Assembly (NCBI GenBank): GCA_027596075.1 | Contig: JADGJC010000021.1 | Span: 180,833-244,832, forward strand | DNA from: Rhizophlyctis rosea | Lineage: Eukaryota; Chytridiomycota; Chytridiomycetes; Rhizophlyctidales; Rhizophlyctidaceae | Direction: 5' to 3' | Length of the DNA stretch: 64,000 nucleotides | Shown: positions 44,437 to 56,904 of the stretch, in pieces | Numbering within the stretch: the stretch's first letter is position 1 | Layout of the letters: the number at the start of each line of letters is the position of its first letter | Notes under the pieces: model-generated | What the model saw: the letters and a program-made list of their open reading frames with translations, nothing else | The model's database searches: none | Told to the model about the DNA's origin: nothing | Position numbers and translations under genes: made by a program

Positions 44437-45890
44437 ATGGTAGGGAGCAGCAGCCAACTTCGACAGGAAAAGTGTATCTCACTCCGCTCAGGTAACCTTG
44501 CCTCCCATCCTTTCCAATGAGGTGGTAGCGGTAAAGACTGCTGCGTCAATCCCCTCACACTCCCAAACCGAAGTACCCCCACTACCCATCGAGCTTGTTA
44601 ATGAGATCCTGCTTCAAACTCCTTTACCTCCCCTGAAAGCTTTCCGACTTGGGGTTATCCTCGCTCGGTATGGATATTCGGCCCTCCGTGATGGAGCTAT
44701 TCCTCTGCTGCTCAAGCCGGATCTTGATGATCCATCAGCGCAAGGCCAGATAGAGTTACTGGATTGGTGGATGAGATGGCAGTCCAAAGGGCGTGACAGA
44801 GTTTTAAAGTATTCATGGAATGCCATGGATAAGGCTTCCCGCCGACGAGATTTTCGAGTACTTGAATGGTGGAAGAACAGTGGGTTGAAAGTGGATAGGG
44901 CTTATAGCTCTGATGCTATCCACCACGCCGCATCAAAAGGGGACATTGAGGTTTTGGAGTGGTGGAGGTCAAGCGGGTTGGAGTTGATGTATTGGTCTCG
45001 CTGGCTAGTAGATCGTGTCTGTGAGGCAGGCCATCTGCACGTCCTGGAGTGGTGGAAGTCGCACAATCTTCCCTGGAATACAGAAGGCGCACTGGATGTT
45101 GCGAGTAAATGTGGGAACGTGATGGTATTGGATTGGTTCAAGCAAAACGAAACCGACTTGCGCTATACGGAACGAGCAATCCATGCAGCAAGCAAGAATG
45201 GGGACTTTCCTGTGTTGAACTGGTGGAAGAATAGCGGGTTGGAGCTGAAATATGGTCGTGAGACCTGCGACAGGGCAACTGAAGAGGGACGAGTTCGTAC
45301 GCTGGAGTGGTGGAAGACGAGCGGCTTACCCATGAAGTAAGAGAAAAAGGTCGGAAATTGTCATCGCTGAATGGCTAAAGCCCTGATAGATATTCAGCGG
45401 ATGTCCTTTACGTTGCAAGTCACCGGGAACAGTTGGAGGTGTTGGCTTGGTGGAGGGATAGTGGGCTTCCTCTGCAATATAGTACTGCAATACTTGATCG
45501 GGCAAGTCAGGATGGGCAAGTTCGCGTCTTGGAATGGTGGAAGAATAGTGGGATGGAACTGCGATACACTTGCCCAATGGATTTTGCGAGCAAGGTTGGG
45601 CATATTGACGTGCTTCAATGGTGGAAGGATAGTGGGTTGAAGCTCGGGTCAGTTGCAAGGAACGTCCGTATATTCCACGCCGCCGATTCATTTATGCTTT
45701 TGAGTTGCGCAGGTATACCTCGTATGCTATCGAGCATGCAGCCAATGTGGAGGTTTTGCAATGGTGGTTGCGAAGTGGTTTGAAAGTGACGTTCTCAGAA
45801 AAAGTGCTTTTTGAGAAGTTTGCGTATCGCCTTAGCGTGCTGGACAAAATGCTGTGGCGTTTGAGGAATCTGCAAGGCCGATTGTCTTGA
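44437..45890 (+). CDS. WW-repeat protein D
   Basis: Proposed exons are 44437-44439, 44492-45336, 45390-45647 and 45713-45890, all in phase, giving 427 residues. The long frame has no in-frame ATG near its start; an ATG at 44437 directly followed by a GTAGGG donor and a CTCAG acceptor 52 bases on gives M then VTLPPILSNEV. The leader LPIELVNEILLQTPLPPLKAF is F-box-like and is followed by GYSALRDGAIPLLLKPD. Eleven repeats follow (LLDWW, VLEWW, VLDWF, VLNWW, TLEWW, VLAWW, VLQWW and others). Both downstream introns fall at the same repeat position, before the Tyr that begins a unit, in phase 2. The start-codon-only first exon is the uncertain part. Confidence 0.78.
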
Positions 45891-46442
45891 GCTGGCCACT
45901 AGCAGGGCGGTCATTCATCTGGTAAGATTTTACTGACCATTTTGCTGAGACTTTGCTGAACTGGCTCATTCCCATGCCTCTTAATAGGCTTGCTGCAGAA
46001 CCCTGTCCGTCATACATGCTGTATTCTGGTTATCAATATACTTTGTAAGACGATGATTCGCTCTGAGTTAGTTGAATTGTGCGTCACCCGGAGTCTTGAA
46101 TTTCTGCATGGCCATGTGTGCGAAGAACAATCCATGCCCAAGTCTGAGTAGTAAGTTAGCGGTTACCACCAATATCTATTCTTTTATTCATTCTTATATG
46201 AGGTATGAAGAAAGATGGTGGTGGATTCTGATGTCCACTTGCAGATTTGCCCTGGCGACTGGAACTTGACAGGTTGTTATTTGCTTACGTGAGCAAAACC
46301 TCCAGCCTCGGATATTGTGGCGGTCCCCAAGAAACTCTAAGTAAACCATCAACCCCCTTTCCCATCCTCCCCTTCAATTGCTAACAATCAAATTCACCAC
46401 CGATTCACAACCAAGCTACAAAACTTAATCTCACCTCCAGCA
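45891..46442. other. Intergenic region
   Basis: This is the 3' flank of WW-repeat gene D and the promoter of copine. No gene is seen. Confidence 0.35.
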
Positions 46443-48958
<2,516 letters not shown>

Positions 48959-49290
48959 GGGACGCTCATGTAATGATGCATAATCACTGCTCTGGAAAGA
49001 ATGCACCAAGTAGCATTGTTGACAGTGTATGCATGATTCTTTCCGCGTTGCGCTTATCAGAATGAAGTAGCAAAATGTGGAATATTGGAACATGGTCAAA
49101 ACTAGCGGAACGGCATGGAAGGTGGATGATGTGAGACTTCAATTGAATGAGGACTATCAATTGATCGCAATATGCATTTGTGCTCATGTTCGATTGCAAT
49201 GAGTCTTGATGAACCTGAACAATATATGCGAAAAGATCTCTTACGCAGCATTCTATTGATCAGGTCTCATATTATCACATCTCCGCACAA
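48959..49290. other. Convergent 3' flanks
   Basis: Sequence between the stops of copine (+) and the AlkB-like gene (-). No gene is seen. Confidence 0.35.
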
Positions 49291-50337
49291 TCATTCTCCC
49301 AGTAATCCTTCATCTTTTACAAACTCTACTTTACCCTCCACCACACCGTCAGAGCCTTCCGCCTTCGCCGCGTCCAACTTTCCCTCACCAGCTTCCCCCA
49401 CCTCATCTACATCCCCCTTCCAGCCCACTACAGGCACCATAATCCCCGCCTTCGCATCCCATCTCAACACCCCACCATCTCCAACATTATATCTATAATA
49501 ATTATTGGTTCCCTTGACATTCACCGCCCTCCTGAAAGTGATATTAATCCTCCCTCCCGCATTCTTCCTCTTCGGCACAGCATGCAACCACTCGCTCTGC
49601 GTCTTCCCCCTCATAACAACCATATCCCCACTCTCAAGCACAAACTTCTCGTTCTTCGTCTTATCAACCTTATGCCGCATCAGAAAATCACGGGAGGAAC
49701 CAAGACTCAAGGACGCGATTGTAGGGAGTGGACCGAGAAAGGATTCGTCGTCTGAGTGGTAGGATATGGAGTCTTGTCCGTTGGAGTAGAAGTTGACGAG
49801 GACGTGGGTGTAGTGCTCGTCTGTGGCTTTTTCGACTTCGTTTTTGAGGAGTTCGAGAGCTGTGGGGATGGCGCGTGGACGGCGGTCGTAGGCTGATAGT
49901 GGTGCGCCGGATTCGTCAATGCCGAAGACGGTGGTGTAGCGGGGAGTTGTTATGTCCATCCCTCGTGTGCGGTATTGGACGCGGTGCCAAGGGAGGGATT
50001 GGAGGAGGTATGTGTAAAGGGTTTTTGAGAAGGCGGGAGTAAGGAAGGGCTTGAAGTAGAGAAGGTCTAGGTCAGGTTTCTTCTTGATCGTTAGTGGCGG
50101 CCGGGGAGAAACACCGGATGGGATTGAAAACGTTGGTGCGGGGACTGGCGGGTGGAGGGTATTGTCGAAGATGGCGGGAGATGTGGTGGAAGGTTTCGTA
50201 GCTTTGGAGGGGGATGGTGATAGTTTAGGCTTCTTGAGGATGAGGTTGGATGTGCTATCTTTGACATTCAGCGGCTTTGAGTCTTCCTCGGCATCAAGCT
50301 TTCGCTTGCCCGCACTTCGAGTTGCCATTCCGGGCAT
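49291..50337 (-). CDS. AlkB homolog, Fe(II)/2-oxoglutarate dioxygenase (ALKBH2/3-type)
   Basis: This is a single-exon gene of 348 residues from the ATG at 50337 (MPGMATRSAGKRK); the frame is open for 28 more codons upstream. The N-terminal 100 residues are Lys/Ser/Pro-rich with nuclear-signal-like KRKLDAEED and KKPKL. The dioxygenase core has VLVNFYSNGQDSISYHSDDE, where the H-x-D metal ligands lie in YHSDDES, followed by SLSLGSSRDFLMRHK, MVVMRGKTQSEWLHAVPK with the third metal His, and GRINITFRR with the 2-oxoglutarate-binding Arg. The family repairs 1-methyladenine and 3-methylcytosine by oxidative demethylation. The signature N-x-Y..G-x-D-x-I-x-x-H-x-D is fully present, so activity is likely. 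The C-terminal 60 residues are an acidic, Gly/Val-rich extension. Confidence 0.93.
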   Translation of the reverse strand: MPGMATRSAGKRKLDAEEDSKPLNVKDSTSNLILKKPKLSPSPSKATKPSTTSPAIFDNTLHPPVPAPTFSIPSGVSPRPPLTIKKKPDLDLLYFKPFLTPAFSKTLYTYLLQSLPWHRVQYRTRGMDITTPRYTTVFGIDESGAPLSAYDRRPRAIPTALELLKNEVEKATDEHYTHVLVNFYSNGQDSISYHSDDESFLGPLPTIASLSLGSSRDFLMRHKVDKTKNEKFVLESGDMVVMRGKTQSEWLHAVPKRKNAGGRINITFRRAVNVKGTNNYYRYNVGDGGVLRWDAKAGIMVPVVGWKGDVDEVGEAGEGKLDAAKAEGSDGVVEGKVEFVKDEGLLGE

Positions 50338-51078
50338 GGTAGAATAGCTTAAGGTGTACAGCGGTAGGTGTCGGATCAGATGTGATGAGCGTGTATGCAT
50401 GCACAAGGCAAACACATTCAAATCAAGCGTTGATGTTGCTACCAGGGGTTATGTTTCTTTATATATGGATAGGTTTGTAATACAAAGAATTTGTAGATAA
50501 CTGCGGCAAGACGTTGAAGGGGGAGTTGGGTGGTTGAAGGGGGGGTTGGGTTGCAGGAGGGCCTTTTATTAATATTATCCGCGAACCCTCGCGTCACCAT
50601 CGTGGCTGTGCCCTCCGGTGGCGTAAAGTTGATGGTGGCCCAGAAGATCGCGATATCGAATCGGGTCAGATCCTTCCCAGTTTCCAACCTAACTAACCTA
50701 CCCAACTTTCGTCTACGTACTTGAAATCTATCAAGAATATGCTGCTACTGTAAGCATTTGACTGCGCGTGTGCAGAAGAATGGAAGGTCATCAACTCAGG
50801 AACACCACAGGAAATGGCTGTTTGCAGGCCCCCGCGTCTTTGTAATTGCCCTTGATGAGTGGTCGTGAGTGGGGGTCCATAACGAATTTATAGAGATTCA
50901 CCGAGTTGCCATATGCACTATGCACCAGTGCTAATATATTGTCTGAGCTGTACTATTAATACCAGTTGCATTACTATAGATGCTAAGTTAACGGGCAACA
51001 TTTGAGTTGAATGCGTTTATCTACTGCACAAAAACCAACCTTACCTTGTATCTCTCACAATCGCCAGTATGGCATTAT
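50338..51078. other. Intergenic region
   Basis: This is the promoter of the AlkB-like gene and the 3' flank of the next minus-strand gene. Small frames only. No gene is seen. Confidence 0.35.
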
Positions 51079-52128
51079 TTATGGTTTAGCTCCGTTTTGG
51101 CCGTACCCAACTTGGACCCACTGAGGCGGGGCCATTCCCGCTGCTGCGACTTGTTGTTCGAAGTAGCCCGGTGGCGGCACCGAGTAATGTTGGGGGGTTT
51201 GAAGATTCTGAAGTGGATAGTTGTGCCCCGGCACTGCCCCTGCCACTCCCGTCGCCGTTTCGCCCCCTTGAATTTGTGGACACTCCTTGCAATGCCCGCC
51301 ATCATGGGTCCAATCCGACACAAATGTAAAGTTCGAAACTAAAATACAAATACCAGTACAAATCCCACCAACAAGATAGATCCACGCCACTTTCCATCCA
51401 CCAAACTCTGTTCCCCACACCTCCACGGCTGGATGTCCAAAGATACCAGGTTGTGTGTTCGTGAAGTAGAAGACCATATTGAAGTGTTCAAGGATGCACT
51501 CGAGGAGAGTGGCGGCGAAGATCACTTTGAAGCCTCCCTCACCGAGGAATAGGAACAACGGTTTGAAAACTTTGAAGCTGACGATAATCAACATGAAACC
51601 CCATATGTTTTTGGAGGGGGCGAATGAAAGGAATATGGCCATGATTGCGACAGGTACGAGAGCGGTCAAGGCGATCAGGAGGTGTATGGCCCATTTCGGA
51701 ATGGTGGAAGGGAGAAGGAGCCAGTGTGCCGCGAGCGTCGTAGCTGGAGTTGATATCACAAATGAAGCAAGCATTGAGCCTGCCCACCAGTCCTTTGATC
51801 CCAGCAACGATTCAACGTCACCACCGATGATGGAGAGCACGGCAAAGAGAGGAAAGAGGAGAGTTGTTATCAGGTTTAGGTAGCCAAATTTGCCATCGGG
51901 GAGGACGCCGACAGCTTTCGCGCGGCAGCAGGAGTCGTAGCGATAGAGGGCCATGTTGAGGTAGATGAAACTGGAGGATTTGTAGTAGGATTTGGCGGAT
52001 TGATACATTCCGGTGCGGAAGCCATGATGTTTGACGCAGTTGAAGATGAGTAAACCAGTGCCGGTGAGGGCAGTTATGGACTGGACGATAAGGTTCGCCC
52101 AGTCGGCGAATTTTGCGTTCAAGACCAT
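51079..52128 (-). CDS. Orphan multi-helix membrane protein
   Basis: This is a single-exon gene of 349 residues; the ATG at 52128 begins MVLNAKFADWANLIVQSI. Seven hydrophobic helices are visible, including LNLITTLLFPLFAVLSIIG, ASFVISTPATTLAAHWLLL, HLLIALTALVPVAIMAIFL, FKVIFAATLLECILEHFNM and KVAWIYLVGGICTGICILV. A Cys pair (GGHCKECPQ) and then a 70-residue Pro/Gln/Gly-rich tail follow. The intron-free structure contrasts with most neighbours. I recognise no family. The number of helices and a soluble C-terminal tail would suit a receptor or channel-like protein, but nothing in the sequence decides this. Confidence 0.7.
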   Translation of the reverse strand: MVLNAKFADWANLIVQSITALTGTGLLIFNCVKHHGFRTGMYQSAKSYYKSSSFIYLNMALYRYDSCCRAKAVGVLPDGKFGYLNLITTLLFPLFAVLSIIGGDVESLLGSKDWWAGSMLASFVISTPATTLAAHWLLLPSTIPKWAIHLLIALTALVPVAIMAIFLSFAPSKNIWGFMLIIVSFKVFKPLFLFLGEGGFKVIFAATLLECILEHFNMVFYFTNTQPGIFGHPAVEVWGTEFGGWKVAWIYLVGGICTGICILVSNFTFVSDWTHDGGHCKECPQIQGGETATGVAGAVPGHNYPLQNLQTPQHYSVPPPGYFEQQVAAAGMAPPQWVQVGYGQNGAKP

Positions 52129-53782
52129 CTTCGCGATTGTGAGGTGGGTCCTCTGTGGTGAGTCGCTCGCAGCACTGAGAAGAATATGAGGATAAGTGCA
52201 GGTGGAATGCTGTTTCGACGATGATAAAATAGAGTTGGAGAGAAGGATTTCGGAAGTTTTTGCTTCTTGAACACAAACGGCTCTTTGTGGTCAGTGGAGG
52301 AGATGTGGCTTATCGCTGGTAACTGCGCCCGGAATCCGTTTGGGTCCGAGATTCGGACGGTTCCTGAATCGGTAAAGTCCATTCGATTGGGCTTCTACGA
52401 AATCAAATTGAGGTTGATGAGAAGCTTTTCGATAGATGATCAGTCAAGTAGGACGCCTGGAAACGTAGGTGGTAGGGGCCCTACGTTTTGTTTACATGCT
52501 TATTTACATGTTTGTTTACAACCGAGCCCCTCTTAGCACCACTGAGAAGGGGATGATGCCAGTCATTTTCCCCCAGTTCCATAAACAGATGCCTATTAGC
52601 TTTCTGTCTATGACTGCTCTCACACTCCGCACAAACATCCCATGAACTCCATCCCTGTCATCAACCAAACCCAAGGACACCCCGGCAAAGTCCATCCGTG
52701 CCTTTCTTGCACGACCTGCAAGCATTGAACCGCGATTCTCCATCCGTCATTTGACACCACGCCCGGAATTCAGTGCGGACACATCTTCCAACAATGGATG
52801 TTGAGGCTCCCTCTCTTCCCAGAAACTGAGGAAGTCTGAAAAGGTCGATGTTTTTGATTTTTGAAGACCAATCGATGTCACAAAAGTTATCCTGTGCCGA
52901 CCCATACTTTGCGCATCAAGGGGCAGATATGGTTTCCGAATTTCCATTATGAAATGCAAGAGGAAGTTGATAGTCTGACTTACATCATAAACCTGTAAAG
53001 GGAGTGGCCGTGAGTGCCATTCGCAATCGAAACCACCTACAGGTGGCTTTGGACGGGCAGCGGAAGCAGTGTTCTAATTTCAGGAGTTTGACCGTGTGAC
53101 GGCCTGCGCACAGACAAGTCTAATTAGAGTGCGCCGAAGGCGCCGAAATTTTTTGCATGATTGTGCCCCTGTGTAGCATGGCTGTGCCACCAATTTCACC
53201 GCGCACATTCAGCTTAATAACCATGTGCATTTGGGCAAAATGATGTGCAAAACGCACAAAAACCCATCCAAATTCGAACGCTGAGCGGAAGTCTGTTATC
53301 AAAATTCTTCGCTTGCACAGGTCCATTCTCCAGCAGATTCATTTTGGTGACACCATGGGATCAGTGGCTGTGGGCTCCGTAAAGTTGTCTTTTCCACAAA
53401 GAACATTTGGATATTCCCAAATTCATGGCTTGTCTCACAAATGGTACCTCCTGTTTGGTCATCGGAGTGTTCGAAAGCTTGCGGAATCTTGGCCCTGCCG
53501 CCCTTGCGAGGTTGATGCTGCAGCTCCGACAGGAGGTCTCCCCATTTTTACCAAGAGTTTTCGTACAAATAGGTAGCACTGGGTGATAGTCGCTGTCATA
53601 CACCGATCTATTCACCGAATCATCCCCACTCCAGTTGCGCCAGGCGGGTGACCGCCGTTGGTCATGACTTAGCCTATAAATAACATTCGCCATTTCATCC
53701 ACAATTACTTGACAGGTAGCTCGCAGAACAACAGTGAAAGATTCTGTTCAATTCTTCATCCTTCACCGTTCAACAGTTCAAA
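52129..53782. other. Intergenic region with TATA box before the LPMO-like gene
   Basis: No gene was found. TATAAATA at 53675-53682 lies 100 bases before the start of the LPMO-like gene and is its probable TATA box. The left part is the promoter of the minus-strand membrane-protein gene. Confidence 0.4.
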
Positions 53783-54975
53783 ATGAAGACCGTCCTTGCT
53801 TCCCTTCTCTTCGCCGCTTCTGTTTCCGCTCATGGGATATTCTATCAAGTTGGCGTCAACGGGGTTTAGCAGGGCTATTTGTCCAAGTATGGAAGTTTTG
53901 GTGTTCGTCTCCCCGTTATCAAAAGTATGAAATTTCTACACTTGTTGGAGTGACTTTTCAGAGCTTGCGCCCTTGTTAAATATCATCATTGCTGCCTCTT
54001 CAAATAGACAACCCTATCACAGATGTTGCGTTCCCAAATGACAACAGGAGCTAGTTCGCCGGTCAGCGACAAGGTAAATTTCATCGATCAGAGGATGACT
54101 GACGTCACTACTTTTCTAACCAAACGAGAATGACTAGATCAAGGTCACTGCCGGTGACCAACTTTCTGTAAGATTCTGAAATAATGAACCCCTCACAGAA
54201 TCCGATCCGGGATGCCAGGGTGATGATCCTGTCATCGCAGTGTCACATAAGGGTGCGTTTCTGTTCGAAAACCATCCTCATTGAAATTCAGTAACTTATT
54301 TTATCCCAATTAGGTCCTATCAGGGTGAGCAGTATACCCTCGCGAGGAATAAATCACCAGCTATACCAATCAAACAATATCTAATCCATCCTGTAGTTCT
54401 ACTTGAACAAGGTTTCAAATTCATCCGCTGCTGCTCCTACATCCGGCTGGTTTACGATCTACGAGGATGGATTGAACGCGGGCACCTGGGCTGTCGACAA
54501 ACTCATCGCCAACGATGGCGTTGTGTCCTTCACTTTGCCCTCTGGTATCGCCCCCGGAGACTATCTTCTCCGTTCGGAACTTATCGCCCTCCACATTGCC
54601 AAGGATGTCGGAGGAGTCCACGTGTACACCAACATTGCCCAGCTTACCATCTCTTCCTCTGGCTCTTCCACGTTCCCTGGAGTCTCCTTCCCCGGCGCGT
54701 ACTCTCCAACTGATTCTGGAATTTGGGTTCCCAACATCTATAATAGCGCAGGTAAACCCTACCCGTCCAGCTACTCCATCCCTGGACCCCGACCCATCTC
54801 TTGCTCTGGCGCCTCAAACGGTGGTGGATCCAGCAACCCTGCCACAACACAGCAGCAACAACAACCCACTACCACCACCCGTGCTGTTACTACCACCACT
54901 GCGGCCACTACCACGACCATCATTCCGGCAAGGTTGGGACAGGGAATGGTGGCAACGGAACTAAGGGAAGTGTAG
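53783..54975 (+). pseudogene. AA9-like lytic polysaccharide monooxygenase gene with in-frame stops
   Basis: The start MKTVLASLLFAASVSAHG is a clean signal peptide whose cleavage would expose the N-terminal His of the copper brace. The frame meets TAG at 53867-53869 (after VGVNGV) and resumes QGYLSKYGSFGVRLPV. A later exon, NPITDVAFPNDNRS, hits another TAG near 54051. Further exons give DPVIAVSHKGPIRFYLNKVS (second His region), GLNAGTWAVDKLIANDG, IAPGDYLLRSELIALHIA and the AA9 end YSIPGPRPISC, then a Thr/Gln-rich linker. AA9 enzymes oxidatively cleave cellulose. Two stops inside conserved coding blocks make a recent pseudogene likely; sequencing errors cannot be excluded. The frame may shift again near 54930, where a Gly-rich tail continues to 55199. 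Confidence 0.65.
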
Positions 54976-55716
54976 ATAGTTCCGGCAATGTTGGGACAGG
55001 GATTGGCGCCGATGGCCGCTCGAGTGCAACTCCGATGACGACGTTAAGAACAGCGTCGCCCAATCCTCAACTAACTGGCGGCGGTTCTCCGGATTCAGCG
55101 GCGAACAAAGCAAGCAAGTTGGGCCACGGGACGCTTGGTGAGGGTGTTGATGGTTGTAACGGGCACGGTGTCGGCTATCATGGAGGGTGGTTTAGCTAGA
55201 TGTACGAGGTAGAACTTTCAGGTTGATGACTCTCCGAGGAGAGCAATTGTCTCTCATGTAGCATAGACGCATGTATGTATATTCAATGTACTGCAACTTC
55301 CTAAAGGCAAACCACCCCTGTAGCCGGATGGTCGAAGGCATTCTTTGGGTACCGGTATGAAGCTGATGTGTTCGCGACTGCTGCACACCTTCCCCCGACC
55401 GTGATCAGCTCAGGAGGTCGAGGACAAAGTCCCAAGGGTCGTATACTAAAACACAACGGTGGCCCCATTCACCAGTTTCACCTCCGGCAGCACAATATGC
55501 ACAAAAGGGAATATGGAACAGGGGGTCAATTGGTAGTACAAAGTGTACAATCAGGAAAACTGAACGGGCTTCATTCTCCATTTTGGTGCCGTTCACTGCA
55601 AGTTTCCTTGTCGAATTGTTGCTGAACAGCCTCTTTGAAGGAACACCACCTTCCAGATGAAAGCCATGATTCTCCCAAACCTCTCGCACCTTTCGATCCT
55701 CTGCGAATAAGCGCAA
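54976..55716. other. Possible Gly/Ser-rich tail of the LPMO-like gene, then intergenic
   Basis: A plus-strand frame to 55199 reads Gly/Ser-rich (SSGNVGTGIGADGRSSAT). It may belong to the LPMO-like gene after a frame change. 55200-55716 has no supportable gene. Confidence 0.35.
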
Positions 55717-56904
55717 ATGCAAAGTATGTCGCAGCAACACACCAACACGCCTGCTTTTCTGCCATCAATTCTTCTTCTCCCCTTTATTCGGTCCTGCCTA
55801 AGCGAGGATGTCGAAATCGATGCGACCGATTGGCCCGCCAGTAATCCAGGCTTCAATGACGCAAAATACATGCTCTACAACAACCCTGAAGGCTGCCTTG
55901 TATGCAACAAAATCCCCATGACAGTGCTCCTATTACCTTCCTTGTCATCAAAAACACCATCCTTCCCTTCGAGAATTACTCCACTTGGGCTATGGGCGAC
56001 GTCAGAAAGGTATATTTCGATGATGTACTCGCTACAACGGGACACATGTGGGATGAGCAAGAAGGCGTCATCTTCATCAACCAACCGTCATCGCTTGGTG
56101 ACCGGTGGTACCTCCGGAACCTCACAACAGGAAAAGTCCCCTGTGCGTGTCTTGGAATGGTTGTGCACGCAATCGCCGGAGTGATAAATATCTGGAATAC
56201 CTTAAACATATTGCATCAGCCTGATAACCTAGTCATGAGCAAGGATCGCAGGTGGACGGATGGGTATGGCGAGGGTATTCATTACGAGTCACATTGTTAT
56301 GAGGGAGAGGGGACGTTCGATACTATGCATATCAATCAACGACCTGATGACGAAGGAAGGTCAATTTATTCAACTTCAACCTCGACCACTACCAGCTGTA
56401 TTCTTTCTCAAACATCACATGGATCCCTTTCGCCAAATACCACAGATAGCTCCCCCACCATCACCACATTTGCCATTGTATCGGACTTGAGCGGGACGCC
56501 CGCAGTCGCTGAGGTTGCTCCTACAAACACGGCGAGCGTGAGCAATACAGAATTGGGCGCTGTGAGTGGTTCAGGGAATGTTGCTGCGGGGAGCGGCGGT
56601 GTAGGCGGATTCGGGAACGGCGGTGCTGAAAACATCGGGGGGAGCGGTTCGGGGAACGTTGACACGGAGAACGGCAATGGCAGTGCAACCGGAACCTCTG
56701 ATCAAGGACACAGTGGCGTCGGAACTGTAACTGTCAATAACCCATTGAGGGTAACAACCATGTGGTCCAAACCCCCTTCCACCCGGCACAAGCACATCAC
56801 CGAGCCCAAAAGTGAATGATGCGATGAATCGTAGCGGTGGGAGTATTCATGGTCTTCTAAGTGCGTTAGTCGTTCTAGTTTGCATGCTTTTGGCCACAAT
56901 GTAA
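55717..56904 (+). pseudogene. Secreted, GPI-anchor-like protein gene with frameshifts
   Basis: The first frame starts near 55717 with a signal-like LPSILLLPFIRSCLSEDVEI and continues to NNPEGCLVCNK. At an AAAATCCCC run near 55910 the sensible frame changes to PITFLVIKNTI, ENYSTWAMGDVRKVYFDDV, EGVIFINQPSSLGDRWYLR, then a Ser/Thr/Gly-rich stretch. Near 56770, after ACCCCC, another change gives TSTSPSPKVNDAMNRSGG and a hydrophobic end LLSALVVLVCMLLATM, a typical GPI-attachment signal. Both shifts coincide with homopolymers, so either the gene is decaying or the assembly has indels. No domain was recognised. The Ser/Thr-rich stalk and ends point to a cell-surface protein. Confidence 0.5.

Noticed and set aside
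23571..45890. Reading the repeats as classical WW domains
   Set aside because: WW domains have two Trp about 20 residues apart in a 35-40 residue beta fold; here the Trp are adjacent in a 29-residue helical-looking unit.
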